From NCBI GenBank assembly GCA_028281635.1, contig JANQJM010000203.1:1-52818 (forward strand): a stretch of 52,818 bases of DNA, given 5' to 3'. The position numbers and the translations under genes are program-made. This stretch comes from Pseudomonadales bacterium. GTDB lineage: Bacteria; Pseudomonadota; Gammaproteobacteria; Pseudomonadales; Pseudohongiellaceae. The notes under the pieces were generated by a model. The model searched no databases and was not told the DNA's origin. It saw only the letters and a list, made by a program, of their open reading frames with translations. Positions 16,121 to 26,073 of the stretch are shown in pieces (the stretch's first letter is position 1; each line of letters begins with the position of its first letter).

Positions 16121-18541
16121 ATGCACGCTAACCTAAACTTGGTGTACACCCTTCGTCTGTTACGCAAGACACCAGTATTCACTGCCGTTACGTTTTGCAT
16201 TATTGCTGTCGGCTTGTCGCTTTATATGGGTGCCAACACATTGGCGACTACCATCGTTGATAAACCACTGCCCTTTCCCGATGGGGGCCGCTACGTCACC
16301 CTGAAAACGACCGCCAACAATATTGAAAGTGGTGTTCATAATCATGACTTGTATACATTCAATGAGCTAAGGAATACAAGTAGCAACTATTCGACTCTGG
16401 GCGCTTTTAGAATCGCCTCATTCGTTTTTACCGATGGGGATTACGCCCGCCGCTATCAAGGCGCAGCGATTTCCGAAGAATTGATCACCGCCATGGGCGT
16501 GGTTCCACTGTTAGGTCGATCTTTCGAACCTGCGGACTCGATTCAGGGTGCAGAGAAAGTAGTACTGATCGGCCACACTGTTTGGCAGGACTACTATGGC
16601 GGATCACCGGACATCATCGGTCAACCCAGTCAGATTAACGGTGAAAACTACACCATCGTTGGCGTTATGCCAGCGGAGTTCCAGTTTCCGATGGTGGAAT
16701 CTGTTTGGCTTCCTCTGGCTACATCGGCAGCGGTATCGCCAGGCGAAGGTGAAGCATTATCGATTGTTGGTGTTTTGGAAAGCGGGACAAATCGGATAGA
16801 GGCCACGGCGGAAATAAGCGCGCTCGTTGCTCGTCTTGCAGAGGACTATCCGGAGTTCTACGCCAACCGGTCTGAAGCCGTTGCACCCTATGTATCGATT
16901 ATGACTGATTCCAGGATCGCCCTGGGCACAATGCTGAACGTCATCACCCTATGCATCCTGGCGCTAATGATCATCAATTTGTCGTCGCTGCTTTTTATTC
17001 GTTCAGCGGCTCGTCAGCACGAGCTTGCTGTCAGGTCTTCTGTCGGGGCTGTGGGATGGCACCTGGCCAAACAGATTTTGATGGAATCTTTCCTGATTTG
17101 CTGCGGTGGATTGTTGGTAGGGCTAGTGCTGACCCTGTTTATCCTTGACTTTCTGAAGAGCGGACTAATCAACACTCTGCCCTTTACCACGTTCTGGCAG
17201 ACCATGGACTTTGATCTGCCGACATTTTTGACAGGAGTCATGGCTACTCTTGTCACCTGGCTGGCATCCGGTCTGTTTGTTGCTTTTAAGGCCTACCATA
17301 CCGATTCCGCAACCGTACTCAGTAGTGGAGACAAGGTGGCTACCAGGCGTAGTGAGAATGTGATGATCAGGGTGATTGTAACTGCTGAAGTTATCCTCTC
17401 TTGCTTTTTATTGATCTGCGGCGGCGCTGTCATTTATCTGGCAAATCAGTTAGCCCAAACAGATTACGGAGTAAGCACTGAAAACTACCTGATCGCTACA
17501 GTTAACCTCACAGCACCAGGCTATGACAATCCACAGGACAGGCAACGCTACCTGCAGGATCTTGATGAGCGACTGCTTGAGATTCCTGGAGTCACCGCCG
17601 CCACTTTTACTACTACTCCACCCGGACTCTCTGGCCAAACTGGCAACTATGATCTGGAAGATCGTGATCTGACCACCAATGATCAACTCCCGGCCCAGGG
17701 AACCATCTGGATAAGTGATGCCTACTTCAATGATTTAGGTATTGAGTTGCTGGACGGCCGTGAGTTTGAGGTAACAGACACAGCCAACACTGAGCCAGTG
17801 GTAGTCATCAACGATGTCATGGCGAGGCAACTGTGGGGCGATGAATCGGCGCTGGGCCGACGGATTCAGGCAATATCAAACGGGCAAGGGGAATGGCTGA
17901 CGGTTATCGGGGTGATTCCAAGAATCGTGCAGAACGTTTACGGCAATGACTTGCCCACGCTCTACCGGCCGGTTACCCAAAACCAGACCGGAGATTTTTT
18001 TCTGATGGTCAAACATCAGGACCAAGTGGATCTGCTTGAACTCGAAGAGTCAATAAAAGTCGCTGCTGCAAACATTGACAGAGAAATTCCCCTGGAAAGA
18101 TTTCGAACCCTTGATAGAGAGCTCTACCTAAGCCAGGGAGGTGTTGATCTTTTTGCCGACATGTTCTCAGGTTTTTCAGTGGCAACTCTTTTGTTGGCTG
18201 CTATAGGAATATATAGCGTTATTGCCAGGACCATTGTGCAACGAACCCGAGACATCGGAGTGCGAAGGGCCCTGGGATCATCTAATACGAAAATCATCCT
18301 ACGCTTTATCCGTCAAGGGAGTTACTTCCTGGCATCAGGCATCATCGCTGGAACGATACCCGCCTGCCTGATTATTGTTTCTTTCATTGCAGGCAACTTT
18401 GGCGGCAATGCATTTGTTTTTCTGCCTGGAGTGGTAGCTGGAGTTGTTGCTGTGATGACGTTTATTGTGCTGCTGTCCTGTTATCTACCTGCACGGCGAG
18501 CTGTGGAACTGGAGCCCGGGGATGCGCTGCGCTATGAATAA
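16121..18541 (+). CDS. permease 5, duplicated MacB/FtsX-type ABC permease (RYE block)
   Basis: This is an 806-residue two-half permease. Its DGDRYV motif has become DGGRYV, and the conserved MPEGF is MPAEFQFP. TM5 is SCFLLICGG, missing one Cys of the usual pair. The coupling helices are ELAVRSSVGAVG and DIGVRRALGSSN. Periplasmic domain 2 contains TTPPGLSGQTGNYDLEDRDL and LWGDESALGRRI, the latter with Gly for Pro and Arg for Lys. The gene ends with MEDIUM-conserved EPGDALRYE and is followed by an unusually long 135-base gap. GGGAGA lies about ten bases before the ATG. Confidence 0.93.
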   Translation: MHANLNLVYTLRLLRKTPVFTAVTFCIIAVGLSLYMGANTLATTIVDKPLPFPDGGRYVTLKTTANNIESGVHNHDLYTFNELRNTSSNYSTLGAFRIASFVFTDGDYARRYQGAAISEELITAMGVVPLLGRSFEPADSIQGAEKVVLIGHTVWQDYYGGSPDIIGQPSQINGENYTIVGVMPAEFQFPMVESVWLPLATSAAVSPGEGEALSIVGVLESGTNRIEATAEISALVARLAEDYPEFYANRSEAVAPYVSIMTDSRIALGTMLNVITLCILALMIINLSSLLFIRSAARQHELAVRSSVGAVGWHLAKQILMESFLICCGGLLVGLVLTLFILDFLKSGLINTLPFTTFWQTMDFDLPTFLTGVMATLVTWLASGLFVAFKAYHTDSATVLSSGDKVATRRSENVMIRVIVTAEVILSCFLLICGGAVIYLANQLAQTDYGVSTENYLIATVNLTAPGYDNPQDRQRYLQDLDERLLEIPGVTAATFTTTPPGLSGQTGNYDLEDRDLTTNDQLPAQGTIWISDAYFNDLGIELLDGREFEVTDTANTEPVVVINDVMARQLWGDESALGRRIQAISNGQGEWLTVIGVIPRIVQNVYGNDLPTLYRPVTQNQTGDFFLMVKHQDQVDLLELEESIKVAAANIDREIPLERFRTLDRELYLSQGGVDLFADMFSGFSVATLLLAAIGIYSVIARTIVQRTRDIGVRRALGSSNTKIILRFIRQGSYFLASGIIAGTIPACLIIVSFIAGNFGGNAFVFLPGVVAGVVAVMTFIVLLSCYLPARRAVELEPGDALRYE

Positions 18542-18676
18542 ATACACCCTGGAAACTACTGCTTGCTGGCATCGATTTACAGTAATGAACTCTCAGTTTT
18601 CCCTAAGACCAAGTGCGGAATACGCGATTTTGAGGTTGCGTAATCTTCGATTCAGAACAGGACTATCTCTAAGAAC
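18542..18676 (+). other. 135-base gap with a possible N-terminal permease relic
   Basis: This is the longest gene-free gap inside the first permease block, where gaps are otherwise 18-36 bases. A short frame from ATG 18585 to TAG 18689, overlapping the start of permease 6, encodes a 34-residue peptide containing EYAILRLRNLRFRTGLSL. That resembles the permease N-terminus (YxLRLLRKxxxF...LGLSL) in a compressed form. It may be the decayed start of a lost copy, or coincidence. No promoter or terminator is evident. Confidence 0.25.
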
Positions 18677-21115
18677 ATGCAACTGTTAGCAAATATAAAT
18701 TACTCTCTTCGGCTACTCCGAAAGACCCCTGGGTTTACCCTGGCCACCCTGATCGTGCTGGTGCTGGGACTTTCTCTTTACCTGACCAGTTATACCTTCG
18801 TGCGAATTCTCTCCGACAAGCCGATGCCATTCGTCAACGGTGATCGCTATGTAACTCTAAAAACGATCAACAACGATATCGGGAGTTTCGACTACAGTCA
18901 GGATGCTTATGACCAATACGCTTTCAACCGTCTAAGGGATCGATCTACCAGTTACACAATACTGGGCGCATTTGATACGGATTCATTTGTTTTCAGCGAC
19001 CGCGATTATGCTCAGCGTTTTGCCGGGGCGAGTGTATCAACCGATCTCTTTACAGCTCTTGAAGTAAATCCATCACAGGGCCGGGTATTCAACAGCGCGG
19101 ACGCCGAACCGGGTGGCGAAAGAGTAGCCATCATCAGCCATAGCCTCTGGCAGAGTTATTATGGCGGCGACCCGGAGATAGTAGGCGAGTCCAGTTTAGT
19201 CAATGGGGAACCCCATACCGTCATCGGGGTCATGCCCGAGGATTTCAAATTTCCAACCCACCAGGACGTCTGGTTTCCTCTGCACATTGCGGACAGTGCG
19301 ACCCCAGGTGAAGGTGTGCGCCTGACACTGGTGGGCATTCTTAACGAAGACTCAAATCTGATCGAAGCCGAAATCGAACTCAACGCACTGCTGCAGGAAC
19401 TCTCTGTTGAATACCCGGAAATCTACGCCAATAGATCTGAAATCGTAAGATACTACGCTGCCTCAACATCCCCGGATACCAATGGTTTCAACCAGATACT
19501 GCTTTATACCACTCTGATAATCCTGACCCTTGGAGTAGTCAATCTTTCTTCTTTATTACTAATCCGATCAGCATCCAGGCGACACGAATTGGCGATTAGA
19601 TCGTCACTGGGCGCCAATGGTTGGGAACTTGCCAAGCAGGTGCTGCTTGAATCATCGCTGATCTGCACTTTCGGCTTAGTGGTAAGTATAGGGCTAACTT
19701 CTTTGCTGCTGCCGCTGATGCAGATCCAGTTCCAGAGCAGCCAGGAAGTGCCTCTGCCATTTTGGTTCGATTTTCAGATAGATGGAAACGTGGTGCTTGC
19801 TGGCATTTTGTGCACGGCACTGATATGGCTGGCATCCAGCCTGTTTGTCGCAATCCGGGTATGCCGGGAGAAGCCTGCGGAAGCACTTTCCGCCAGCACC
19901 ACCAAAGGAGCAGGCGGAACCGGTAAATCATGGATCACTCAAATCGTCGTCAGTACCGAAGTGACCTTGTCTTGTTTCCTGCTCGTCTGCTGCGGCATGG
20001 TGGTTTATTTCGCTTACCAGGTGACCAATACAGACTATGGGCTTGACACAACTCAGTACGTATCCGCGTCGTTTAACCTGGCACATCCCGACTACCAACG
20101 ATCGGCGGACAAAATCAACTACCTGCGTAACCTGGAAGAGCAAGCAAGCCAGATACCGACCATCACTAACATCGCCTTTACTTCAGCAATACCTGGATTC
20201 GCTGGACAGGCAGGACGCTACCAGATCGCTGACAGAGACCTTAGTGTCAACGATCAATTACCCCTAAACCGAACGATCTGGATTGATGAGAACTACTTAC
20301 CCTTATTGGGAGTGAATGTTCTGGAGGGGCGTAATCTGGATAGTGGTGACAATGCGGACTCTGAGCTGGTGACGCTCATCAATGAGGATCTTGCCAGGGA
20401 ACTCTGGCCAGAAAGCTCCGCCCTTGGTAAACAAATTACCAGTTATGTCGGGGATCAGGAACGGGTACTGACAGTAGTTGGAGTAATCGCAACCGTAAGG
20501 CAATCAGCAAGCAGGCTAGTACCAAATCCCGATGTGCTCTATCGGCCTCTCAGTCAAGACACACCAAACGAGTTCTATCTCACAGCTCTGGTAGAGCCGT
20601 CTCCCATCGAGTTAGTCGAAGACTCGCTGCGGCGTATTGCCAACAACCTGGATCGAAACATCCCTATCGAGAATATCCAGCCTCTGGATATTCAAATCAG
20701 CAAGATTCAAGGGGCCTTCGATGTGCTGGCAAACATATTCATAGTGCTGGCAGTGGGAACCTTGCTGCTTGCCATTATTGGAATTTATGCGGTGATCACC
20801 CGCTCCGTGTCTGAACGGGTTCAGGAAATTGGAATTTGTCGAGCCCTGGGGTCGACCAATGTGCAAGTAATCACAAGGTTTATCAAACAAGGGTTTCGAT
20901 ACCTGTTGCTGGGGATTCCATTAGGCGTGGGGCCGGCAATTCTGGTAGTCACATTCAGCTTCTCAGCCGTTGGCATTAACGAAGGTATGGTTGTACTGCC
21001 AGTATTGTCAGTACTGGTGGTACTTGGCATAGGAGCACTGATTTCATGGGCTTCCTTCTTGCCAGCACGAAAAGCGATTGCTTTAGAGCCAGGTGATGCA
21101 CTGCGTTATGAGTAA
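18677..21115 (+). CDS. permease 6, duplicated MacB/FtsX-type ABC permease (RYE block)
   Basis: This is an 812-residue two-half permease. The conserved PDGDRYV is VNGDRYV, and the second coupling helix is EIGICRALGSTN, with Cys in place of the first Arg. That position should face the ATPase, so the change may matter for motor contact. The first coupling helix is ELAIRSSLGANG and TM5 is SCFLLVCCG. Periplasmic domain 1 keeps LWQSYYGGDPEIVG and GVMPEDFKFP. Periplasmic domain 2 has SAIPGFAGQAGRYQIADRDL and LWPESSALGKQI. The nearest AGGA is about 15 bases upstream of the ATG, further than usual. It is preceded by the long gap described above. Confidence 0.93.
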   Translation: MQLLANINYSLRLLRKTPGFTLATLIVLVLGLSLYLTSYTFVRILSDKPMPFVNGDRYVTLKTINNDIGSFDYSQDAYDQYAFNRLRDRSTSYTILGAFDTDSFVFSDRDYAQRFAGASVSTDLFTALEVNPSQGRVFNSADAEPGGERVAIISHSLWQSYYGGDPEIVGESSLVNGEPHTVIGVMPEDFKFPTHQDVWFPLHIADSATPGEGVRLTLVGILNEDSNLIEAEIELNALLQELSVEYPEIYANRSEIVRYYAASTSPDTNGFNQILLYTTLIILTLGVVNLSSLLLIRSASRRHELAIRSSLGANGWELAKQVLLESSLICTFGLVVSIGLTSLLLPLMQIQFQSSQEVPLPFWFDFQIDGNVVLAGILCTALIWLASSLFVAIRVCREKPAEALSASTTKGAGGTGKSWITQIVVSTEVTLSCFLLVCCGMVVYFAYQVTNTDYGLDTTQYVSASFNLAHPDYQRSADKINYLRNLEEQASQIPTITNIAFTSAIPGFAGQAGRYQIADRDLSVNDQLPLNRTIWIDENYLPLLGVNVLEGRNLDSGDNADSELVTLINEDLARELWPESSALGKQITSYVGDQERVLTVVGVIATVRQSASRLVPNPDVLYRPLSQDTPNEFYLTALVEPSPIELVEDSLRRIANNLDRNIPIENIQPLDIQISKIQGAFDVLANIFIVLAVGTLLLAIIGIYAVITRSVSERVQEIGICRALGSTNVQVITRFIKQGFRYLLLGIPLGVGPAILVVTFSFSAVGINEGMVVLPVLSVLVVLGIGALISWASFLPARKAIALEPGDALRYE

Positions 21116-21136
21116 CTTAACTACAGGTAATGTCTG

Positions 21137-23581
21137 ATGCATGTGATTGAAGACCTCATATACACATTACGCCTGTTGCGTAAATCGCCAGGATTTACTT
21201 TCACAACCCTGGTAGTTATGGCGTTAGGACTCTCTCTATATCTGGCCAGCGCCACTCTGGGCAGAATGATGAGCAATCAGCCCCTCCCCTTTCCAGATGG
21301 CGATCGTTATGTAAGTCTGAAATCAATAATCTCACCATCGTTTGTCGATGTAGGACAAAACAATTTTGATCTCTACACCTACAACCAACTAAAAGAAATT
21401 TCTGACAATTACTCAGTACTCGGGGCATTCAACCTGAGCAATGCTGCACTGAGTAACGATGAGACGATTCGTCAGTATTCCTCAACCAGTATCTCTATTG
21501 AGTTTTTTAATGCTACTCAGCAGGCACCGCTGCTGGGGCGGAGTTTTACAGATGATGATTCAGCTATCGACGCAGGCAAAGTAGCGCTCATTAGCTATAC
21601 AGTCTGGCAGGAGTTTTACAACGCTGATCCGGGTGTTGTTGGTCGGGCCGATCTCATTGATGGCGAGATTCACACTATCATCGGCGTCATGCCGGAGGGT
21701 TTCCACTTTCCGCTTAAGCAGGACATTTGGACACCATTGATCGTGTCCGAAGGGATGTTGCCTAATCAAGGTGCGCCAGTTTCTATCGCCGGCATTCTGA
21801 CAAACGGAACCGACAGTGCAGCAGCACAGCTTGAACTAAACACGCTTTACTCCCAGATTATTGAGGATTTTCCAGAAAGCTATCGTGAGGCAGAGCATCG
21901 GGTACTACCCTTTGCGTCATTAAACTGGTCAAAAGCCTCACCCATGAATGATCTCGCCTTCGTGGTGGAAGCGACCAGTCTGATTATCCTGGGATTGACT
22001 GTGGTCAATCTCTCTTCTCTTCTACTCATCCGTTCTACTGCAAGACAATCAGAACTGCAGATACGCTCTTCGGTAGGGGCAAATCGATTCCAGTTGAGCA
22101 AGCAGGTTCTTGCTGAATCTCTCATTATCTGCCTGATAGGTTTTGTATTAAGTCTTTCATTCACTTCCATACTACTTCCTGTCGTTCAATCGCAAATGGA
22201 AAACGAAGTGGGGCGACTGGATTTCTGGTTTAACCTGGCGCTGGACTTGGAAGCATTAGCGACGGGAATAGGGCTTACTCTCGTAATCTGGATGGCTTCG
22301 GGATTGCTGGCTGCCTACAGAGCTTTCAACAGCGATTCAGATCTGTCCCTGAACGCTTCAAGTAAAGGTGTCACAGGCAGCGGCAGCACGACAACAAGCC
22401 GGGCCATTGTTGTCATCGAGATGATTTTCAGCTGTTTCCTGTTAGTGTGCTGCGGAGCGGTAATCTATCTCTTTGACAATTTCGCCGATACTGATTTTGG
22501 ATTCTCAACCAATAACTATGTGATCGCCAATGTCCGTCTCGACACACCTGAGTACACCGACACCCAGACCCAACTCACTTATCTAGATAATCTGAAAAAC
22601 AACATCCAGTCCTTGCCGAATACTGTCGCTGCTTCCATCACCACAGCGCCACCGGGGGAGAATGGACCCAATGGATTCTTCGATCTGGACGATCGCGACC
22701 TGACTCAGAACGGCCAATTGCCTTCAATGATGAGTATCTGGGTAGAACCAGATTATTTCGAACTTTTAGGTTTTCAAATCACTCAGGGTCGAAGCTTTGA
22801 CATCACAGACACAAGCGACTCTGCAGCGGTGGTTATTCTCGCCGACCAGTTTGCTGAGACTCTGTGGCCAGACGACACTCCTATCGGCAAACAGATCAAA
22901 AGTGTCCACGAAGGCGCTGAAGAATGGCTAACTGTCGTGGGCACCTTCCCCGGCATCCTGCAATATCCAATCGAACTTAGTTTCGGAAGGCCAGCATTCT
23001 ATCGTCCCATTGCGCAGACTCAAGTTAACAACTACTCGCTGGTCGCAGAGGTTAGTGGAGAGCTCAGCCTGAATGAACTTCGCCAACAATTTGAAAGCGC
23101 TGCAGCTGCGACAGATCGAACTATCGTATTCAGTCATTTCAACTCGTTGGACGCCGAGATTACTGGATTTCTGGGTGTCAACAAAGTTGTCATGCAGATT
23201 TTTATCGCCTTTGCTATTGCTACGCTCTTTTTAGCTACCATTGGTATTTATGGCGTAATTGCCAGATCGATCACAATGCGTACGCAAGAGATTGGTGTAC
23301 GAAGAGCGTTAGGCTCTTCAAATAATGGCATTGTTTCGAGGTATCTGAGGCAGGGAATTAATTTCCTGCTAGTGGGATTGCTGGTTGGTGCACTGCCTGC
23401 CTGTTATATCGTAGTTGCAGCTATTCCGCGAATTTTTGGAGGCATAGATGCAATAAACCTTCTGAGCGTTGTTTCGGTAGCAGTCACTGTAATCATGTGC
23501 TCATTGATTCTGATCTCTTCGTTTATTCCTGCCCGCAAAGCAGTCGCACTCGAACCCGGAGACGCACTACGCTATGAGTAA
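21137..23581 (+). CDS. permease 7, duplicated MacB/FtsX-type ABC permease (RYE block)
   Basis: This is an 814-residue two-half permease. Periplasmic domain 1 keeps FPDGDRYVSLK, VWQEFYNADPGVVG and GVMPEGFHFP, but the SDGEYA segment is replaced by SNDETIRQ, so the surface around residue 100 differs from neighbours. The coupling helices are ELQIRSSVGANR and EIGVRRALGSSN. TM5 is SCFLLVCCG. Periplasmic domain 2 carries APPGENGPNGFFDLDDRDL and LWPDDTPIGKQI. The tail is LEPGDALRYE. It follows permease 6 after 21 bases. No defects are visible. Confidence 0.93.
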   Translation: MHVIEDLIYTLRLLRKSPGFTFTTLVVMALGLSLYLASATLGRMMSNQPLPFPDGDRYVSLKSIISPSFVDVGQNNFDLYTYNQLKEISDNYSVLGAFNLSNAALSNDETIRQYSSTSISIEFFNATQQAPLLGRSFTDDDSAIDAGKVALISYTVWQEFYNADPGVVGRADLIDGEIHTIIGVMPEGFHFPLKQDIWTPLIVSEGMLPNQGAPVSIAGILTNGTDSAAAQLELNTLYSQIIEDFPESYREAEHRVLPFASLNWSKASPMNDLAFVVEATSLIILGLTVVNLSSLLLIRSTARQSELQIRSSVGANRFQLSKQVLAESLIICLIGFVLSLSFTSILLPVVQSQMENEVGRLDFWFNLALDLEALATGIGLTLVIWMASGLLAAYRAFNSDSDLSLNASSKGVTGSGSTTTSRAIVVIEMIFSCFLLVCCGAVIYLFDNFADTDFGFSTNNYVIANVRLDTPEYTDTQTQLTYLDNLKNNIQSLPNTVAASITTAPPGENGPNGFFDLDDRDLTQNGQLPSMMSIWVEPDYFELLGFQITQGRSFDITDTSDSAAVVILADQFAETLWPDDTPIGKQIKSVHEGAEEWLTVVGTFPGILQYPIELSFGRPAFYRPIAQTQVNNYSLVAEVSGELSLNELRQQFESAAAATDRTIVFSHFNSLDAEITGFLGVNKVVMQIFIAFAIATLFLATIGIYGVIARSITMRTQEIGVRRALGSSNNGIVSRYLRQGINFLLVGLLVGALPACYIVVAAIPRIFGGIDAINLLSVVSVAVTVIMCSLILISSFIPARKAVALEPGDALRYE

Positions 23582-23601
23582 GGGGCTGAGGTAAAGCATT
23601 T

Positions 23602-26037
23602 ATGCAACTACTAAGTGATATCAAATACTCACTGCGCCTGCTGGCAAAGACCCCAGGATTTACTGTGGCCACACTGATTGTCCTTGTCGCAGGGCTGTCC
23701 CTGTTTATTACAAGCCTTTCGGTTTCACGATTGGTTACAGATAAACCTTTGCCTTTCCCCAATGGCGACCGTTATGTGGCACTGAAATCGGTAGATACGC
23801 TCACCAACATAGACCGCCCGACTCAACATGATCTCTATTCATTCAATCGCATCAGAAATAGCGTTGACAGTTATTCGATTCTTGGAGCCTTCGACAATGT
23901 CTTGTTTTCAGTAAGCGATGGTGAAGCAGCAAGACAGTTTGCAGGGGCTGCTATAAGTCAGGAACTACTCTCCGCTACTCAGGTGGTGCCGGTCATGGGC
24001 AGAGGCTTCACTGCAAATGATGCCTTACCTGATGCAGATAAGGTTGTGCTTATTGGGCACTCGTTATGGCAGGACTTTTACAGTAGCAGTGCCGATGTTG
24101 TCGGCCGAACCGTCTCGATTAATGGCGTAACTACTACAATAGTCGGAGTTATGCCTGAAGGTTTTAACTTTCCCCGCAACGACAATCTGTGGATACCTAT
24201 TGCCGATTCACAGGCTGTACAGCCGACAGGAGAATTTAGACTTGCTCTGGCAGGAATACTAAAGCCAGAGACCACTCACTCTGTAGCAGCGGCCGAACTC
24301 AATACGATCATGTCGCAGTTAGCTGAAGAGTTTCCAGAGTTTTATTCGGACAGGCTGGAGCTGGTCTTGCCCTATGCCAACATAGCAGATCAGACTCGAC
24401 CCATTAATTTCTCTGAAATCATTTCTTTCATTACGCTAATCGTTCTTGTTCTATCCATTGTTAATCTGTCATCACTGTTACTCATAAGATCCAGTGCACG
24501 AGATCAGGAGCTGGCGGTACGGATATCAGTTGGAAGTTCACCCTGGCAGTTGATCAAGCAAGTCATGCTTGAATCCCTTTTGATTTGCCTGCTGGGATTC
24601 GTGCTGAGTTTGCTGATCAGCTCTATACTTCTCGCTGGAGTAGTGTCCCTTTTTGAGGCCCGCTCTTTTGCATTATGGTTCTGGATTGGTGATCTTTCCC
24701 TGGATCTGCACGTTGTCAGCCAAGGACTAATCTGGACGCTAATCGTATGGTTACTGTCGAGTCTCGTTACCTCGTTACGCGCCTATCGTAGCCAACCGGC
24801 ACAGGCCCTTTCCATCAACAGCAGTAAAGCAAGCATGGACCAGGGCAACAGTGGTACAGGAGTCGTGGTCGCCTCAGAGGTTCTACTTTCCTGTTTCCTA
24901 CTACTGGTTTGTGGACTATTCACCGTCTTCGGTTGGCAATTGGTGAATACGGACTTTGGCGTTGATCCTGACAACTATGTGGTTGGAGGGTACAGCCTGA
25001 ACACGCCAGACTATAGAGACTCACAGGCACGGCTAAGCTATATCGATGCATTGAACAACGAAGTCTCCAATGCCCCGGGCATAGCCATGGCATCTGCCAC
25101 AACAGCACCTCCCGGAGTTGCCAGCGTATTCGGAACTTACAATCTCCCAGACCGTGATCTGAGAATTGCAGACCAACTGCCACGTCTGAGAACAGTCTGG
25201 ATTGATGATAACTACCTTGAGGTGATCGGAATTGATGTACTACAAGGGCGTGGATTCGAAAGCAGCGATACACCGACTTCGCAGCAAGTAGCCCTCATCA
25301 ATCAGGCGTTTGCGTCACAACTTTGGCCCGACCAATCCCCGATTGGTAAATCAATTTTGTCAATTAGCGACGGAGAGGAACGTATTTTGACAGTCGTGGG
25401 CGTTATTCCACGCCTTGTTCAAAACAGTTCCGATCTGGCTCCGATTAACGAGATCGTCTATCGCCCGATCACTCAGGACACCCCAACAGACTTTTTCCTC
25501 ATCGCTTCCCAGCAGGAAGAGATGAACGACAATGAATTGCAGCAGCTAGTCATCCAGGCTGGCAACAGAGTCGACAGTTTTATACCCATAAACGACATTC
25601 GATCCCTCGCTGCTGAGATCGACTCACGTAGCGGCGGATGGGCAATGATCATTGCTATCGGTGTCAGCATATCCACGGCGACCCTCATCCTGGCAACTAT
25701 CGGTGTCTATGCCGTTATAGCCAGAAGCATAGCCTTGCAAACACAAGAGATTGGGATCCGTCGAGCCCTGGGTTCCAGCAACTCACAAGTTATTTTTCGA
25801 TTTTTGAGAAGAGGCAGTTACTTCCTGCTACCAGGGGTGGCGGTGGGTATTGGCGTCGGCATTGTGTATCTGGTCTACGATGATCCAGCCAGCATAGCTG
25901 ATGTAGTGATGGAATACCTGCCAGGTATCAGTAGTTTTGTCGGGCTGCTCATGGCTTCGGTTATCGTTATGGCCTCTTACTTACCGGCGAAAAAAGCTGT
26001 TGCCATGGAGCCCGGAGATGCACTGCGTTACGAGTAG
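23602..26037 (+). CDS. permease 8, duplicated MacB/FtsX-type ABC permease (RYE block)
   Basis: This is an 811-residue two-half permease. TM1 reads LVAGLSLF rather than LVLGLSLY, PDGDRYV is PNGDRYV, and the first coupling helix is ELAVRISVGSSP, the least typical in this block. The segment before TM4 is Trp/Phe-rich (FALWFWIGDLSL). TM5 is SCFLLLVCG. Periplasmic domain 2 has APPGVASVFGTYNLPDRDL and LWPDQSPIGKSI. The second coupling helix is EIGIRRALGSSN. Its start codon region matches permease 2 almost base for base. Confidence 0.93.
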   Translation: MQLLSDIKYSLRLLAKTPGFTVATLIVLVAGLSLFITSLSVSRLVTDKPLPFPNGDRYVALKSVDTLTNIDRPTQHDLYSFNRIRNSVDSYSILGAFDNVLFSVSDGEAARQFAGAAISQELLSATQVVPVMGRGFTANDALPDADKVVLIGHSLWQDFYSSSADVVGRTVSINGVTTTIVGVMPEGFNFPRNDNLWIPIADSQAVQPTGEFRLALAGILKPETTHSVAAAELNTIMSQLAEEFPEFYSDRLELVLPYANIADQTRPINFSEIISFITLIVLVLSIVNLSSLLLIRSSARDQELAVRISVGSSPWQLIKQVMLESLLICLLGFVLSLLISSILLAGVVSLFEARSFALWFWIGDLSLDLHVVSQGLIWTLIVWLLSSLVTSLRAYRSQPAQALSINSSKASMDQGNSGTGVVVASEVLLSCFLLLVCGLFTVFGWQLVNTDFGVDPDNYVVGGYSLNTPDYRDSQARLSYIDALNNEVSNAPGIAMASATTAPPGVASVFGTYNLPDRDLRIADQLPRLRTVWIDDNYLEVIGIDVLQGRGFESSDTPTSQQVALINQAFASQLWPDQSPIGKSILSISDGEERILTVVGVIPRLVQNSSDLAPINEIVYRPITQDTPTDFFLIASQQEEMNDNELQQLVIQAGNRVDSFIPINDIRSLAAEIDSRSGGWAMIIAIGVSISTATLILATIGVYAVIARSIALQTQEIGIRRALGSSNSQVIFRFLRRGSYFLLPGVAVGIGVGIVYLVYDDPASIADVVMEYLPGISSFVGLLMASVIVMASYLPAKKAVAMEPGDALRYE

Positions 26038-26073
26038 TTCCATGTTCATAGATACATATAAAGGAAGCAAGAG

